A program made the translations under genes and the position numbers. A stretch of DNA of 64,000 bases from Antennarius striatus (Eukaryota; Chordata; Actinopteri; Lophiiformes; Antennariidae). Numbering within the stretch: the first letter of the stretch is position 1; every line of letters starts with the position of its first letter. Location: the NCBI RefSeq assembly GCF_040054535.1, contig NC_090795.1, positions 6,609,501-6,673,500 on the forward strand, written 5' to 3'. The notes beneath the pieces are model-generated. The model had not been told where the DNA came from. It saw nothing but the letters and a program-made list of their open reading frames with translations, and searched no databases. Shown piece after piece: positions 12,801 through 21,574 of this stretch.

Positions 12801-14491
12801 CACTAGGGCCAAAGGAGATGTGTGGCCAGGGATTTAATTCAATTTGGTAATGTGTTTCAGAGGGCTCTTTGAATACAGGGGGTCGACTGTTCAAAAGGGG
12901 AGCTTAGGTTGCAAATCTTCTAGAATTTTGCTTCACTGGTTCCAGCATTATTCTAAGGGGTTGGATTAAAATGAGGTGAGGTGATTCTTTCCAAAAAGAA
13001 CACAACAGCCACTTTTAAGATGCCACAGCACACTGGAAGGCTCAGTGGTGTATATTACTGTGTGAGTCGGTATCTCTACGTCCAGGAAAAGGAAAAGTCT
13101 AACAGTCTCCCATGTCTGGTCTTCCCAGCATTGCATTCCGATTGGCCAAGTGGGGTGAAAAACAAGAAGGAGGATCGATCCACAGTCTGTTTACAGATTC
13201 ATGGCTATCTGTACACAGACCACCACCACTATGGAACTCCATGTTCTACACACTGGGATGAAATATCAGGGGAGACAGGCCAGGTCCCCTTGAATTCATT
13301 CATCACTGGTTTACACAAGAACCACAGCTCCTTTCCCCCAACATAATAAATAACCGATGCTGTGTTGTGGTTTCATTATTTAACATCTCATTTTCACATT
13401 GAAATAATAGAAGAAATCAAAGTTATGGTTATTAAATGTTGAGTATAATTCCAAAACGAATAACTATTCTATGTGCAAAAATAATTACTGTAATTATATA
13501 ATTATACCTTGCAGTACATCACAAGATCAATTCACATAGAAAGAACATGGCTCACCAGTGCACAGAGAGAGAAAGTTTTTGCATGTCTTGGGACAAATGT
13601 CTGAAAAAAGTTGAAAGACTATGCGCCCAACTGTTGGAGATAAAAAACAAGAGAAAAAGATTATCTCACTTCACCTTGTAGAAAAGATGGATATACTGTA
13701 CATGACAATTATTTGTACAACAATGCTTCAAGATGGTACACTGGGACACATTTTGTATTTATCAAAACTTAAAACTGCAGTTCAGATATTGCATTTTTCC
13801 AAATTACAGTTACTATAAAAAGGTAACAATAGGGGAAGGAATTAATTGGCTACATATAAGGATATAATTAAGAGTTACAAGCCACCCAAATGTTACGACT
13901 CTGCACATTTTTAATTAGTTTCCAACAATGTGAAGAAACCTGTGGTAAAAATCAGACAGAAGAGAATTTTTCCCACAGCTAGAAGCCAATCTGAAACCAG
14001 CATACTACAGTAAAGGGAATTGTTTTGTCCCACCTAGTTCAAATATGAGGTAACTAAATCAATTCGTTATCTTCCCAGTAATTTCAATAGTTTAAATATC
14101 CTACTTGAAAAGTGCATAATGCTAATAGCGTCAGCATAGAATCTAATTCAAAGCATACGTTAACCGTTTATTAAAAAAATAAAACAGGCTTTCCACATTC
14201 ATCCTATAGGCTGACAGCCAAAATAATATCCACCAGCAACTCCATCCCTACAAAAAAAAATCCAATACACAAAGTTTAACTTTAAACACACATTATATTT
14301 AGATCCATCATATCTGTCCCAGCCTCACGCCCTAAGACAAGCTGGGATAGGCTCCAGCTCCCCGTGACCTGCGTAAGCGGGTTGAGAAAATGAATGAATG
14401 AATGAAAGTCTGTCACACGTCAGTTTTTCTTACCTGGCTCCCGGTTGAGCTCAACATCAAAGTAACACTGAGGGCGGTCTTTCAACCCCAT
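3815..14491 (-). CDS. nktr: NK-tumor recognition protein: cyclophilin with long RS tail (whole gene, 16 coding exons)
   Basis: The coding exons, 5' to 3' on the minus strand, are 14491-14434, 13630-13556, 12532-12425, 12288-12244, 11316-11229, 10403-10374, 9597-9452, 9208-8992, 8374-8204, 8092-8005, 7534-7386, 7301-4623, 4513-4433, 4298-4245, 4163-4062 and 3884-3815. They join in phase to 1386 residues (human about 1460). Residues 8-180 form a cyclophilin peptidyl-prolyl isomerase domain. The CypA-type active-site residues are R66, F71, M72, Q74, F124, L133 and H137; the CypA Trp121 position is His132, as in human NKTR. Then come Lys/Arg and Ser blocks (nuclear localisation likely), the block [16 protein letters not shown], a dense RS tract (about 500-560), [20 protein letters not shown] (about 620), [15 protein letters not shown] (about 990) and [16 protein letters not shown] (about 1205). 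It ends SRYS like the human protein. The family is nuclear and associated with splicing speckles. An in-frame TAG in the putative noncoding exon 1 supports this start. Confidence 0.97.
4062..4163 (-). CDS. nktr: nktr exon 16, RS cassette
   Basis: 102 bases encoding [20 protein letters not shown] then [13 protein letters not shown]. The acceptor is GTTCAG and the donor GTGAGG. Phase 2 at both ends. Confidence 0.9.
4245..4298 (-). CDS. nktr: nktr exon 15, RS cassette
   Basis: 54 bases encoding [18 protein letters not shown]. The acceptor has a strong pyrimidine tract (CTTCCTCAG) but the donor GTCTGC is weak. Phase 2 at both ends, so it can be skipped in frame. Confidence 0.85.
4433..4513 (-). 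CDS. nktr: nktr exon 14, RS cassette
   Basis: 81 bases encoding [19 protein letters not shown] then AYRSYRTHR. Human has SYRSYKSHR at the same place. Phase 2 at both ends; the donor is GTACGC. Confidence 0.9.
4623..7301 (-). CDS. nktr: nktr exon 13, giant RS-domain exon
   Basis: 2679 bases, residues 392-1284. It opens [12 protein letters not shown] (human LSDPCSSRWDER). It holds Lys-rich blocks, the main RS repeat tract (about 6780-6990) and the conserved NKTR blocks near residues 620, 990 and 1205. It ends at TCTAG|GTGAGA: the TAG formed by reading through the donor is not the true stop, because four more RS exons follow in phase. Confidence 0.96.
6740..6990 (-). repeat. nktr: degenerate coding repeat encoding the RS tract of nktr
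   Basis: A tandem, slightly varied hexamer pattern (AGATCC / AGATCT / CGATCC types) encodes alternating Arg-Ser. Codon choice drifts between copies, which suggests expansion by replication slippage followed by substitution. It lies inside nktr exon 13. Confidence 0.8.
7386..7534 (-). CDS. nktr: nktr exon 12
   Basis: 149 bases starting [12 protein letters not shown] and ending SIERWSKGD, with [14 protein letters not shown] between. It matches human RYHTPPRSRS...WSKGDK closely. The donor GTATGC splits a Lys codon. Confidence 0.94.
8005..8092 (-). CDS. nktr: nktr exon 11
   Basis: 88 bases encoding [20 protein letters not shown] then RKIRGRGTM. The human counterpart reads [14 protein letters not shown]. 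The acceptor is TTTCAG and the donor GTGTGT; it ends in phase 0. Confidence 0.92.
8204..8374 (-). CDS. nktr: nktr exon 10, conserved [12 protein letters not shown] block
   Basis: 171 bases encoding an acidic stretch then [20 protein letters not shown] and LLRRDMP, a block shared with human NKTR. The acceptor is TCAAAG. The donor GTCAGT is non-consensus but is the only one that keeps phase with the next exon. Confidence 0.92.
8890..8971 (+). repeat. retroposon 3' tail with (TCTAC)n in nktr intron 9
   Basis: TTTCCCTGAAGG...AAGGGATTAATACAGTT followed by CTCTA/CTACT repeats is a diverged copy of the common fish retroposon end TTTCCC..GGGATTAATAAAGT plus a pentamer or tetramer run. Its 3' end lies only about 20 bases from the exon 9 donor. 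Confidence 0.6.
8992..9208 (-). CDS. nktr: nktr exon 9, basic/Ser-rich linker
   Basis: 217 bases encoding a Ser-rich stretch then [17 protein letters not shown], a strong candidate nuclear localisation signal. The donor GTATAT lies about 20 bases from a retroposon tail (8890-8971). Confidence 0.92.
9452..9597 (-). CDS. nktr: nktr exon 8, end of cyclophilin domain
   Basis: 146 bases encoding [20 protein letters not shown] through [15 protein letters not shown], the C-terminal strands of the cyclophilin fold. The donor is GTAAGA. Confidence 0.96.
10374..10403 (-). CDS. nktr: nktr exon 7, 30-bp microexon
   Basis: Encodes TTKMAPHLD plus both split codons, filling exactly the gap between QFF (exon 6) and VHVVFG (exon 8). 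The acceptor is AAATAG and the donor GTAAAA. It carries His132, the position equivalent to CypA Trp121, and Leu133. Confidence 0.93.
11229..11316 (-). CDS. nktr: nktr exon 6, cyclophilin
   Basis: 88 bases encoding [20 protein letters not shown] then KDTNGSQFF. The acceptor is CAACAG. The donor GTTAGT departs from consensus and lies upstream of a 30-bp microexon. Confidence 0.95.
12244..12288 (-). CDS. nktr: nktr exon 5, 45-bp cyclophilin exon
   Basis: Encodes [15 protein letters not shown] between CTGCAG and GTAATG. It has phase 1 at both ends and a length divisible by 3, so skipping it would keep the frame. Confidence 0.95.
12425..12532 (-). CDS. nktr: nktr exon 4, cyclophilin active-site exon
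   Basis: 108 bases carrying residues 45-80, including [18 protein letters not shown]. It supplies R66, F71, M72 and Q74, which line the isomerase pocket. The donor is GTAATG. Confidence 0.96.
12533..13555 (-). other. nktr: nktr intron 3 with an unusually coding-like centre
   Basis: The middle (about 12700-13350) is GC-richer and more complex than neighbouring introns. It is open for 64 codons on the minus strand (12703-12894) and 121 codons on the plus strand (12981-13346). A good minus-strand acceptor, CCCCTTTTGAACAG, ends just above 12884. No protein family is recognised. A regulated or poison exon is possible but unproven. Confidence 0.3.
13556..13630 (-). CDS. nktr: nktr exon 3, cyclophilin
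   Basis: 75 bases encoding [20 protein letters not shown] followed by LSLCTG. The acceptor is CAACAG and the donor GTGAGC. The cyclophilin PKT-x-NF helix motif is intact. Confidence 0.95.
14325..14404 (+). repeat. retroposon 3' tail with (GAAT)n in nktr intron 2
   Basis: GCTGGGATAGGCTCCAGCTC then a GCGTAAGCGGGTTGAGAAAATG core and GAATGAATGAATG. This is a tail seen widely in teleost genomes. It ends about 30 bases from the exon 2 donor at 14433. Confidence 0.65.
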
Positions 14492-14512
14492 ACTGATCAA
14501 AGTCCAGATGAC
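14434..14512 (-). CDS. nktr: nktr exon 2 (start codon exon)
   Basis: The coding part is 14491-14434 (residues 1-19, [19 protein letters not shown]), preceded by 21 bases of 5' UTR up to an acceptor at 14513. The donor is GTAAGA and the exon ends in phase 1. This is the start of the cyclophilin fold. Confidence 0.95.
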
Positions 14513-16004
14513 CTAAAATGTTGAAAGAGTTAAAAAAAAAGAAAAGAAGAAGAATAAAGCAGTACAAAAGTATGGAAAATGACTTCTGTTAAAAAGCACC
14601 AATTGCCTCGTTCTGACACACACTTCGGCGACTGTTGGAAAACAACATTGTGCGATCGAAAGGCAGAGGACGAAATAAAAAGAAAGGGGAGGAGAGAGGC
14701 TGGAGGGAGGGGAGTGTGAGAGGAGTCTACAGGGAAATGAAAAGGTTATGCAAATCCAAGCAGAGCACCCAACAGCTTCGTCCTCTGCACACCTGAAACA
14801 CTAACACCATCCTCTTGGCTATCAGCTTCAGACACTGAAATATCCATTCATTTTCTAGGTGTGTCTTAGGCATGTGGTTCTGAACATTTTGATTACTGTA
14901 GTTGAACCAAAACCATTATTATCGTATTTGTCATTAAAGGGTTATTAGGGGTTTGTCAGACTTTTGGGCAACAATGCTGGCATGCAATTACATTTTCATT
15001 GCGTTTAATTCTGCACCTGACAAGCAAGGCATTGTGCATTCTTGTTATGAAATGCAGTACGAACAACACAGATGCTCTTGCTATGAATCTTATTTTGACA
15101 CAGTGACTCTAAGATGACATCTACAAGGAAGAATGAAAATGAGATGCGAATCTGACAATCTTTGCAGATTATTTCATATAGGTGGCAAATAAGTAGTTTA
15201 CACTGTCCAAAAAATACTAAATAAATACTAATTAGAGTCTCTGAAGTGAGAATTGTGAGCACAGATTATCAATAACTTTCGTGCGACAATTTCCGATCAA
15301 TTTAATATATTTTTTTTCAGCAAACCATTCATTACTAATATGCAACCTTTAACTTGATGATGAGCGTCAACTAATGGGTCGTTTGCAAATCTGTTGAAGA
15401 AACTGAAATAGCCGGAAGTTACAAGAGTTTAATATCCTAAATGGTCAATGTTAAAATGAATAAGTCCGACAATAAGCCAAAAACTAAAATACACGATTGA
15501 ACTGCTGATTAGGTCACAATAGATTTATTATACATAGACAAATATCGACATTTAAACAACCATCGAAATTAAAATAAGTTGTGGAGTTGTCACTTCGATC
15601 TGAAATTTTGAGTCAAAGTAAGCTCACGATCCGAAATGCAAACATTCGTGTACTAGCCACGGAGCTAACAGCTGCTGAACGTGGAGACGTCTGCGCTAGC
15701 AACACACTTGATGAGCACATAAACTAGATGAATGGTTTAGCGAAATTACTTTCTGTTAGACACCGAAAACAACTTCTACCCATGTCTAGACACAGAACCG
15801 CAACATTAATTTGGGTTAGCTACATTTGGTAAATACAGCTAAATCAGTGCGAATGCTTGCCATTGCAAAATTGTTGTGCTAACCCTACCTGTAATGCTAA
15901 GGGGGAAGCTGGCTGAATTAGATTCATTTAAGACTTTTAGCCACAAATATGATTCACATTGAGCCTTAGTTAACCAAAGACGCGTATAATATAACATACC
16001 TCAC

Positions 16005-16420
16005 CTCTGTGCAAGTAGGTAGCCAAGGAGACTAGCTCGTCATTTACGACCGTCTATTAGCATGTGTCGCTAACTTTTTTTTAGCGAATACTGGATTGTG
16101 CGCTACAGAAAAGCAAAGACGCCTATAGGTTTGTCCCTCCTGACTTTCCGTAGAGGACTTTTGTTTTGTTGTGGGAGGAAGCAGATTCCAAGTTAGCACT
16201 TTGCAAGATTGTGCGTGGCGTGTGGGGTATTTGTTATGGAAATTCCTTCGCATATGTAACAACATATTATTTAGCTTGTGATAGAAAATACTTGTATGCC
16301 GTTAAACGTCCAACGCATATATTACGATCGTGCTGATACTCTAATTATTTGTCATGACGTTGTAATCAGCTAGCCCCAGAAAAGCAAAATAAGGTGCAGC
16401 ATGAAATCTCAGAATATCAG
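16005..16420. promoter_or_regulatory. head-to-head promoter region of nktr (-) and sec22c (+)
   Basis: Two noncoding first exons appear to diverge here. On the minus strand CACAGAG|GTGAGG ends a candidate nktr exon 1 at 16005. On the plus strand ATATCAG|GTAAGG ends a candidate sec22c exon 1 at 16420. Transcription starts are not placed, but only about 415 bases separate the two donors, so the promoters must overlap or abut. No TATA box is evident. A three-codon micro-uORF (16043-16032, minus) precedes nktr if its exon 1 extends that far. Confidence 0.6.
16401..16420 (+). promoter_or_regulatory. sec22c: 5' part of a predicted uORF in sec22c exon 1
   Basis: An ATG at 16401, spliced from 16420 to 16849, opens a 19-codon reading frame that stops with TGA at 16886-16888. 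That is seven bases beyond the A of the main ATG at 16879, so the uORF overlaps the main start out of frame. It depends on the inferred intron 16421-16848. Confidence 0.45.
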
Positions 16421-16737
16421 GTAAGGGGTACCTTAGCACCATAGAGCTATAAATAACAAACTTGCCCATCGCTGTTAATTAAGAGGCACTTTACAGCAAT
16501 AAGAAAACTTTGAAAATGTATTGAGTTAATATAACCTCACATCTCAGTAATTTTGTGCACCTGCTGTTTCTGTGGTTACTACAAAATCAAATCTTGTTAA
16601 ATATGTACGTCAAAGGTGTAATGTTCACATTATCACCCAACTTATATGTTAAGTATTTACAATTACAATTACATTTTCTATTCCAAATATGATAATTTAT
16701 TTGAAAAACAGTAGCCAGGTTACAGGTCCTGTCGTGT

Positions 16738-16830
16738 TTCTCTGTCTGTTAAAGTGCTTTGAAATGTCTGCTGATGTGATTAAGCGCTATACAAATAAAG
16801 GTTGATTGACTGATAATTGATTGATAATCT
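16738..16830 (+). repeat. retroelement 3' tail in sec22c intron 1
   Basis: AAAGTGCTTTGAAATGTCTG followed by TTAAGCGCTATACAAATAAA and TTGATTGA-type repeats. The GCGCTATAyAAATAAA + (TTGA)n pattern is a widespread end of fish LINE/SINE copies. It ends about 18 bases from the exon 2 acceptor. Confidence 0.65.
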
Positions 16831-16848
16831 TCCTCTTTCCCAATGTAG

Positions 16849-17060
16849 GCAGTGCATTCTTCATGGACCCAGAGGATCATGTCTCTGATCCTGTTTGCTT
16901 TTGTGGTCCGGGTCAGGGATGGGCTCCCCCTGTCAGCATCAACAGACTTCGAACACAGCCGAGAGCTTCAGGAGAGGAAGCAGCAGCTCAGGGCCATCAG
17001 CAAGGCGTTGGCCCTTTTCCCTGTCAGAGGGACGATCAAGGGCCAGGAACTCAACATATA
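16849..17060 (+). CDS. sec22c: sec22c exon 2 (start codon exon)
   Basis: The acceptor AATGTAG is at 16848, followed by 30 bases of 5' UTR, then coding 16879-17060 for residues 1-60. The donor GTAAGG splits a Tyr codon (TA|C). Confidence 0.95.
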
Positions 17061-18709
17061 GTAAGGAATTTAGGAACCAAAGCAGACTGTGTCACCTGTG
17101 TGTTGCAAAAACTCCAATGCCCGTTTAATCACAGATCATTCGTGTGATGCTGTGTCACGCTGTTTGTTTACTAAACACCTGTTCTTCTCTCACCTGTTTA
17201 GCTTTGTCTCATCAGAAGGTGTATCCTACATGACCGTGTGCCACTGCAGCCTCCCTGTTGCTAAGGCCTTCTGCTTCTTAGAAGATCTGCGCTGGGAGTT
17301 CACAGCATGCTTCAATAGCACTGTTATTGCCTTGACAAACAGACCATATCCATTTTTGGAATTCGGTGAGTAAGAGTTTGGAACATGTCTATATCCATAT
17401 ATGCATACACGTATTTATTCGGTATTTTGCTTTGAATGTAAACAACAAAAGTTCTCGTGGTCAGGTACTTCAAACCAAAAATAAATACAATGGTATCTTG
17501 CCGCCAATTGACAGACAAGACTATTCAGAAGCTGAAACAACAGTACAACCAGAGTGGTGGTCCAACCTTGGAGGTGACATTGGCAGAAGTCCAGGAGGAT
17601 CTGAGGATCAATCCACCGCAAACAATTCAATTAAAGGAAGTGGATCTTGCCAATGGCATAGGAAATGGGCACGTGGAGCAAGGTCTTGACTCTGGTGAGA
17701 CTTTTGACCTTTCAAAGTTTAGTACATACAATGCAGTTCCCCTGTAATTATTTAAATGTGAGGTAGAATTGAGATAAAGTTGTCAAAGTTTGTCTGCCTT
17801 TTATTATTTGCACTACTGTATTTCTGCAGGTCACAATGTAAGACTTGAACCAGTGTCAGCGCCAGGCATCCTCTCACTTGTCCTAAATATCATGTGTGCA
17901 TCTTTGAACATTATTCGTGGTATTCACATCATAGAGTACACATTCCAGGTATGTGCCAGTGCTAGAAATGTTTTGATGTACCGAAGCAAGATTTCAGTTC
18001 GCTGATGCACTGTAACCAAAAAAAGGATTTTACTATCTATAAAATTTTTAATACTCAATCTATTGTTTATGGAGCATATTGTGCACCATGGTGCTCTGAC
18101 TCTCACAGAGCCATTTGTCATATGGAATTTAGTTAGTGTATAAGCTAACATGTATTTTAGATGTGAGATTTGAGCTGTGTGATTTGCTGTGAGATCAAAA
18201 GTAAAATGAATGTGCAAAGCTGCAAAGTCATCATTTGTGTGAGAATTAGTCACAATCTGAAATGTATGTGGTAAATAATAAAATATTTGAGCTTTCACCT
18301 GAATGATACATCCTTGATTTGTTTTTTTTTCCTTTATGCAGGATGGTTATGAAGGTATATCGAATGTTGTGGCATTTCTTCTGGCATTTGTCTGCTGTGT
18401 GCTTCAGGTAAAATCAGTGCCATTTTGAACACTAAAACCCTAAATTTACTCATGTTAACTTGTGTCTAAGACTCTTTTTTCCTGTGAATGACCTCTCCTG
18501 TACTACAGTGTCACCTTTATCTGTTCCATTCATCATTGAAGAAACACAAGTCTTTCGCTCTGCTGAGTGTCGTCGTCCTATGCAACCTCTACCTGCTTGG
18601 CCTGAGAAATGTGTGGCAGCTGATCTTCCACATCTCAGTTGCCTCCCTCTCCACCTTCCTCATCTTCACCCGCAAAATCAAAGACAGAGCCAACGACTGT
18701 GGGGTCTGA
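16879..18709 (+). CDS. sec22c: vesicle-trafficking protein SEC22c (whole gene, 6 coding exons)
   Basis: The coding exons 16879-17060, 17202-17365, 17515-17694, 17830-17948, 18342-18407 and 18509-18709 join to 303 residues, the same length as human SEC22C. Residues 1-115 form a longin domain (opening MSLILFAFVVRVRDGLPLSA, human MSVIFFACVVRVRDGLPLSA). A polar linker reaches about residue 180, followed by four hydrophobic segments near 189-212, 221-244, 253-273 and 277-296. It ends NDCGV (human SDCGV). As in other SEC22A/C proteins, no SNARE helix is seen, unlike SEC22B. The family acts in the ER and ER-to-Golgi transport. ATG 16879 is chosen because it gives the conserved N-terminus. An earlier ATG at 16863 is out of frame with a weak context. 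The gene is divergent from nktr and convergent with vipr1. Confidence 0.97.
17202..17365 (+). CDS. sec22c: sec22c exon 3, longin domain
   Basis: 164 bases, residues 61-115, with AFCFLEDLRWEFTACFNS and NRPYPFLEF. Human has AFCFLETLWWEFTASYDT and SRPYAFLEF. The donor is GTGAGT. Confidence 0.95.
17515..17694 (+). CDS. sec22c: sec22c exon 4, linker
   Basis: 180 bases starting KTIQKLKQQYNQ after the acceptor TTGACAG, and containing EVQEDLRINPP and DLANGIGNGH (human KIQEELKLQPP, DVANGVMNGH). The open frame continues upstream into the intron; phase and homology fix the acceptor at 17514. Confidence 0.93.
17830..17948 (+). CDS. sec22c: sec22c exon 5, first membrane segment
   Basis: 119 bases encoding GHNVRLEPVSAPGILSLVLN then IMCASLNIIRGIHIIEYTFQ (human LGILSLILNIMCAALNLIRG). 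It ends in phase 0 before GTATGT. Confidence 0.95.
18342..18407 (+). CDS. sec22c: sec22c exon 6, 66-bp exon
   Basis: Encodes DGYEGISNVVAFLLAFVCCV then LQ, phase 0 to 0, which is part of the second membrane segment. Human has IGNILAFLVPFVACIFQ. Confidence 0.93.
18509..18709 (+). CDS. sec22c: sec22c exon 7, terminal coding exon
   Basis: Encodes CHLYLFHSSLKKHKSFALL onward, with LYLLGLRNVWQLIFHISVAS (human MYLHGLRNLWQILFHIGVAF), and ends NDCGV with TGA at 18707-18709. Confidence 0.96.
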   Translation, partial: CHLYLFHSSLKKHKSFALLSVVVLCNLYLLGLRNVWQLIFHISVASLSTFLIFTRKIKDRANDCGV

Positions 18710-19812
18710 GGGGACTGGACAGTTTGTTACTGCACCTCTCAGTGTGAAAGTGAGCCACTCTGAGGTAACGGCCAGATCCATGTGAGGTATGAAGAAATTT
18801 TGTGTCATTGTGGAAAATTATAGACAATATTTTCTTCAATACAATACGTATTTGCACTTTGTCAATGTGTAATAGATGCTAACAGAAAGCTGAAGTGAGG
18901 TCTGTTTTATAAACCAAATGTTGATCAATCTCAGTCAGGGCTGTCTGATTCTAAAATGAAATGAGTTTTTTTTTTCCCAGTTAAAGATGCTAACCAAAGA
19001 TTTTCCACATAAAAAATTTTCACAGCCTAAATTGTTGCAGCGGGTCATGCTCCATCTCCAGTCATTTTGCTATCATTCTCCACAGTATTATTTCTGTTGC
19101 CATTACTATTGATTAAATGTGTAGTTTATAATGAATGTAGGAGACTTTTGATTTATGTGCATTTATCAAATAGGCTCACTGAGCTGATTAGTAGACAGTT
19201 GCATTGCCTGTCCTGCACTCTAAGCAGCACAGTACATAAATTATTTAATTTATATTCAGTTAAGATTAATATTGAAGTAAAGAGGCCAATGTAGCACTTT
19301 GGTTGTTGATTATTTTCTCATTAGACTAGATTGAAAAGCTAATGCAGGAGTGTAAAACTAAAGCTTATTTCCAGGCTATTTAATGTGGGATTTTTTGTGT
19401 TAACTTAAAGATACACTGATGGGTGCTCAGCTAGTTAGTGCAAAAGCCGGGGATCTGATGATTAGGATGTGACTATGCATCTCATTTTTTAAACAATATT
19501 TTCATTTTCAATACAAATTGTTGACAAAGGTGAATCATATCTCGTGATCTGTTCGAACACATTTTATAAATTTTAATTGTGGGTAGTCTAGTTTTATCAA
19601 CGCACGGGTAAGAATACGGAAGCACTGCTATTTCTGGGTAAAACTGTTTTTAAATATGTTGAGAAAAATCTTTCGAGTGCACTATCATTTTTAAATGTTT
19701 TTTTTAGTTTAGGGTATCACAGTTTGTGAATGTGTTTTGTATCAGGTTCAGTTGAAAGGCTATTTAATTTTTCTATTTTATTAGATTTTTGTTTCATTAT
19801 ATGTTATTTGAT

Positions 19813-19813
<1 letters not shown>

Positions 19814-19854
<41 letters not shown>
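19814..19854 (+). repeat. (GATA)n microsatellite
   Basis: About ten GATA units followed by TACTTTATTAG. GATAGATACTTTATT is the reverse-strand form of the retroposon tail seen at 8890, so this run probably began as such a tail. Confidence 0.9.
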
Positions 19855-20360
19855 CTTTATTAGTGTTTCACTTATCCACTCATGTCTGAGGTTCTTACAT
19901 TGTTATAAATTTAGATATCATGGTTGTAAATTGTATTTTAAATAGAGCTCCTGTGTCAATGGATTAGCAACATAAATTGAAGCATCTTGTGTCCGATTGT
20001 CAGATTTGTTTTTTGGACAAATGACACAATTTGAAAATGGGACTTTGTAGTAAGCTTCTTTTGACAATTTTCTTTGACATTTTAGACTAAATGATTGGTG
20101 GGTTGATTGAAAATAATCTGCAAATTAAATACTAATAAAAAAAATATGGTGAGTTGCAGCTCACCGTATAGTTTCTATTGACAACATATCATGATAACAT
20201 CAAATAACAATAGATGAAGAATACTTTACACCTTCTTGTAATTAAATTTGTAACATTTTGTATAAATTGTAGACATTCCATTTGTAAGGCAGGAAGTTAA
20301 GTGATCAGTTCACCAGTTTTATCAAACAAGTGGCGTTGTGTGCTTCCCATTACTCCCTTT

Positions 20361-20366
20361 AATAAA
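20361..20366 (+). terminator. sec22c: candidate poly(A) signal of sec22c
   Basis: AATAAA in CCCTTTAATAAAGAG, about 1.65 kb past the stop codon. An alternative at 20134-20139 is closer. Confidence 0.35.
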
Positions 20367-21309
20367 GAGAATTTTTACAGATGACAAAAATGTTACATCT
20401 CCTTTGACAATCAAAATGTTCCTCACCGCAATGTGCAAATATTTTTGAAAGTATCTGTTCTGGTTTACAGTCTACAAAGTAAGCAAGATGAAATGCAGAT
20501 ATTTCCACTGAAGCATTAAACGTGATGAAGCAGTGGAATATCAGGTCGAGCTTCTAATTATTAAGGTTGTTCTCAAGGAGGTCATGTCATCTAGATATGT
20601 TGGTAAATTTTACAGAATCAGTGTGATGGCAGTCTAATTCATGATATGACACAGAAATAAAAACTTCTATACTGCTGCTAGTATTTTCAGTAAACTAGTG
20701 ATGTGATAGTATTTTTGATACAAAGGAGATTTTGCTGACTCACCACTTTCACTGCAAATGACATGTTTCTGACTAAATGAGTATAAATATCAGAAATGTC
20801 ACCAAAAAAGTTCTAAAAAACGTTTTACCAGATCACTTGGAGTATATTTTAAGGTTTATAATGACAATGAAGGAATTGTATTGGTTCTAAAAGTTTTGGA
20901 AATGAAATTGAAAAACATCCTTTTTTATATATTTTTACATCTGAAACAAAGTCAAATATAAATACATGTAAAGGTTTGAAAAGAAATCTTTCAGGTTCAA
21001 CAGGATCTTCAAGTTTTTCAACGTAAAGCATCAGAATGTTGTTATTCATATCTAATTACACTCACATAGGGTTGTTTGCAGGTGTGAATGCAACAGGTTT
21101 GTAATATTAGAAAGCAATGTGATAATATTCTTAAATGTATTCTCGAGTGCACTATTGTTTTTCTGCCACTGGTAAAGCTGACAATTCATTAATAAACATG
21201 TTTTGTTTTTGTTTTTTTGCATTTGTGGATTTTTGATTTGTGTGTCCCAGAGATCAGCATTATCTCAGCAGGGACATTCTATTAATTTGATGTGGCTCAC
21301 TCTCACTTT

Positions 21310-21410
21310 TTATATTAGATTAGATTAGGTATTAGATTAGATAAGAATAAAATTTAATGCCATTTCAGAGCACAGTACAATAAATACATGACATTAAATA
21401 AAGTACAATA
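21310..21410 (+). repeat. (ATTAG)n and a retroposon-like flank
   Basis: Repeated TTAGATTAGAT units are followed by AATAAAATTTAATGCCATTT and AGAGCACAGTACAATAAATAC. This resembles the common fish tail TTAGATTAGA..CTTTATTGTCATT..CACAGTACAA, but it is diverged. Confidence 0.4.
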
Positions 21411-21574
21411 AAAAGAAGTTTGACACCTAACCAACTTGTAATTTATACTACAAGTCTTTCATGTTTTTTATTTAAATATTAACAAGAAGTAAAGCAGTAG
21501 TGAAAAAAAACAAACCATGAATAAATATTTTAAATTAAGTTGCCTACAAATGAATGATGCATCTTCCCAATATC

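Larger units (their letters stand above)
18710..20390 (+). other. sec22c: probable sec22c 3' UTR
   Basis: AT-rich sequence without a gene. Candidate poly(A) hexamers AATAAA lie at 20134 and 20361, and ATTAAA at 19112. Which one is used cannot be decided here. A (GATA)n tract at 19814-19854 would fall in the UTR if the distal site is used. Confidence 0.45.
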
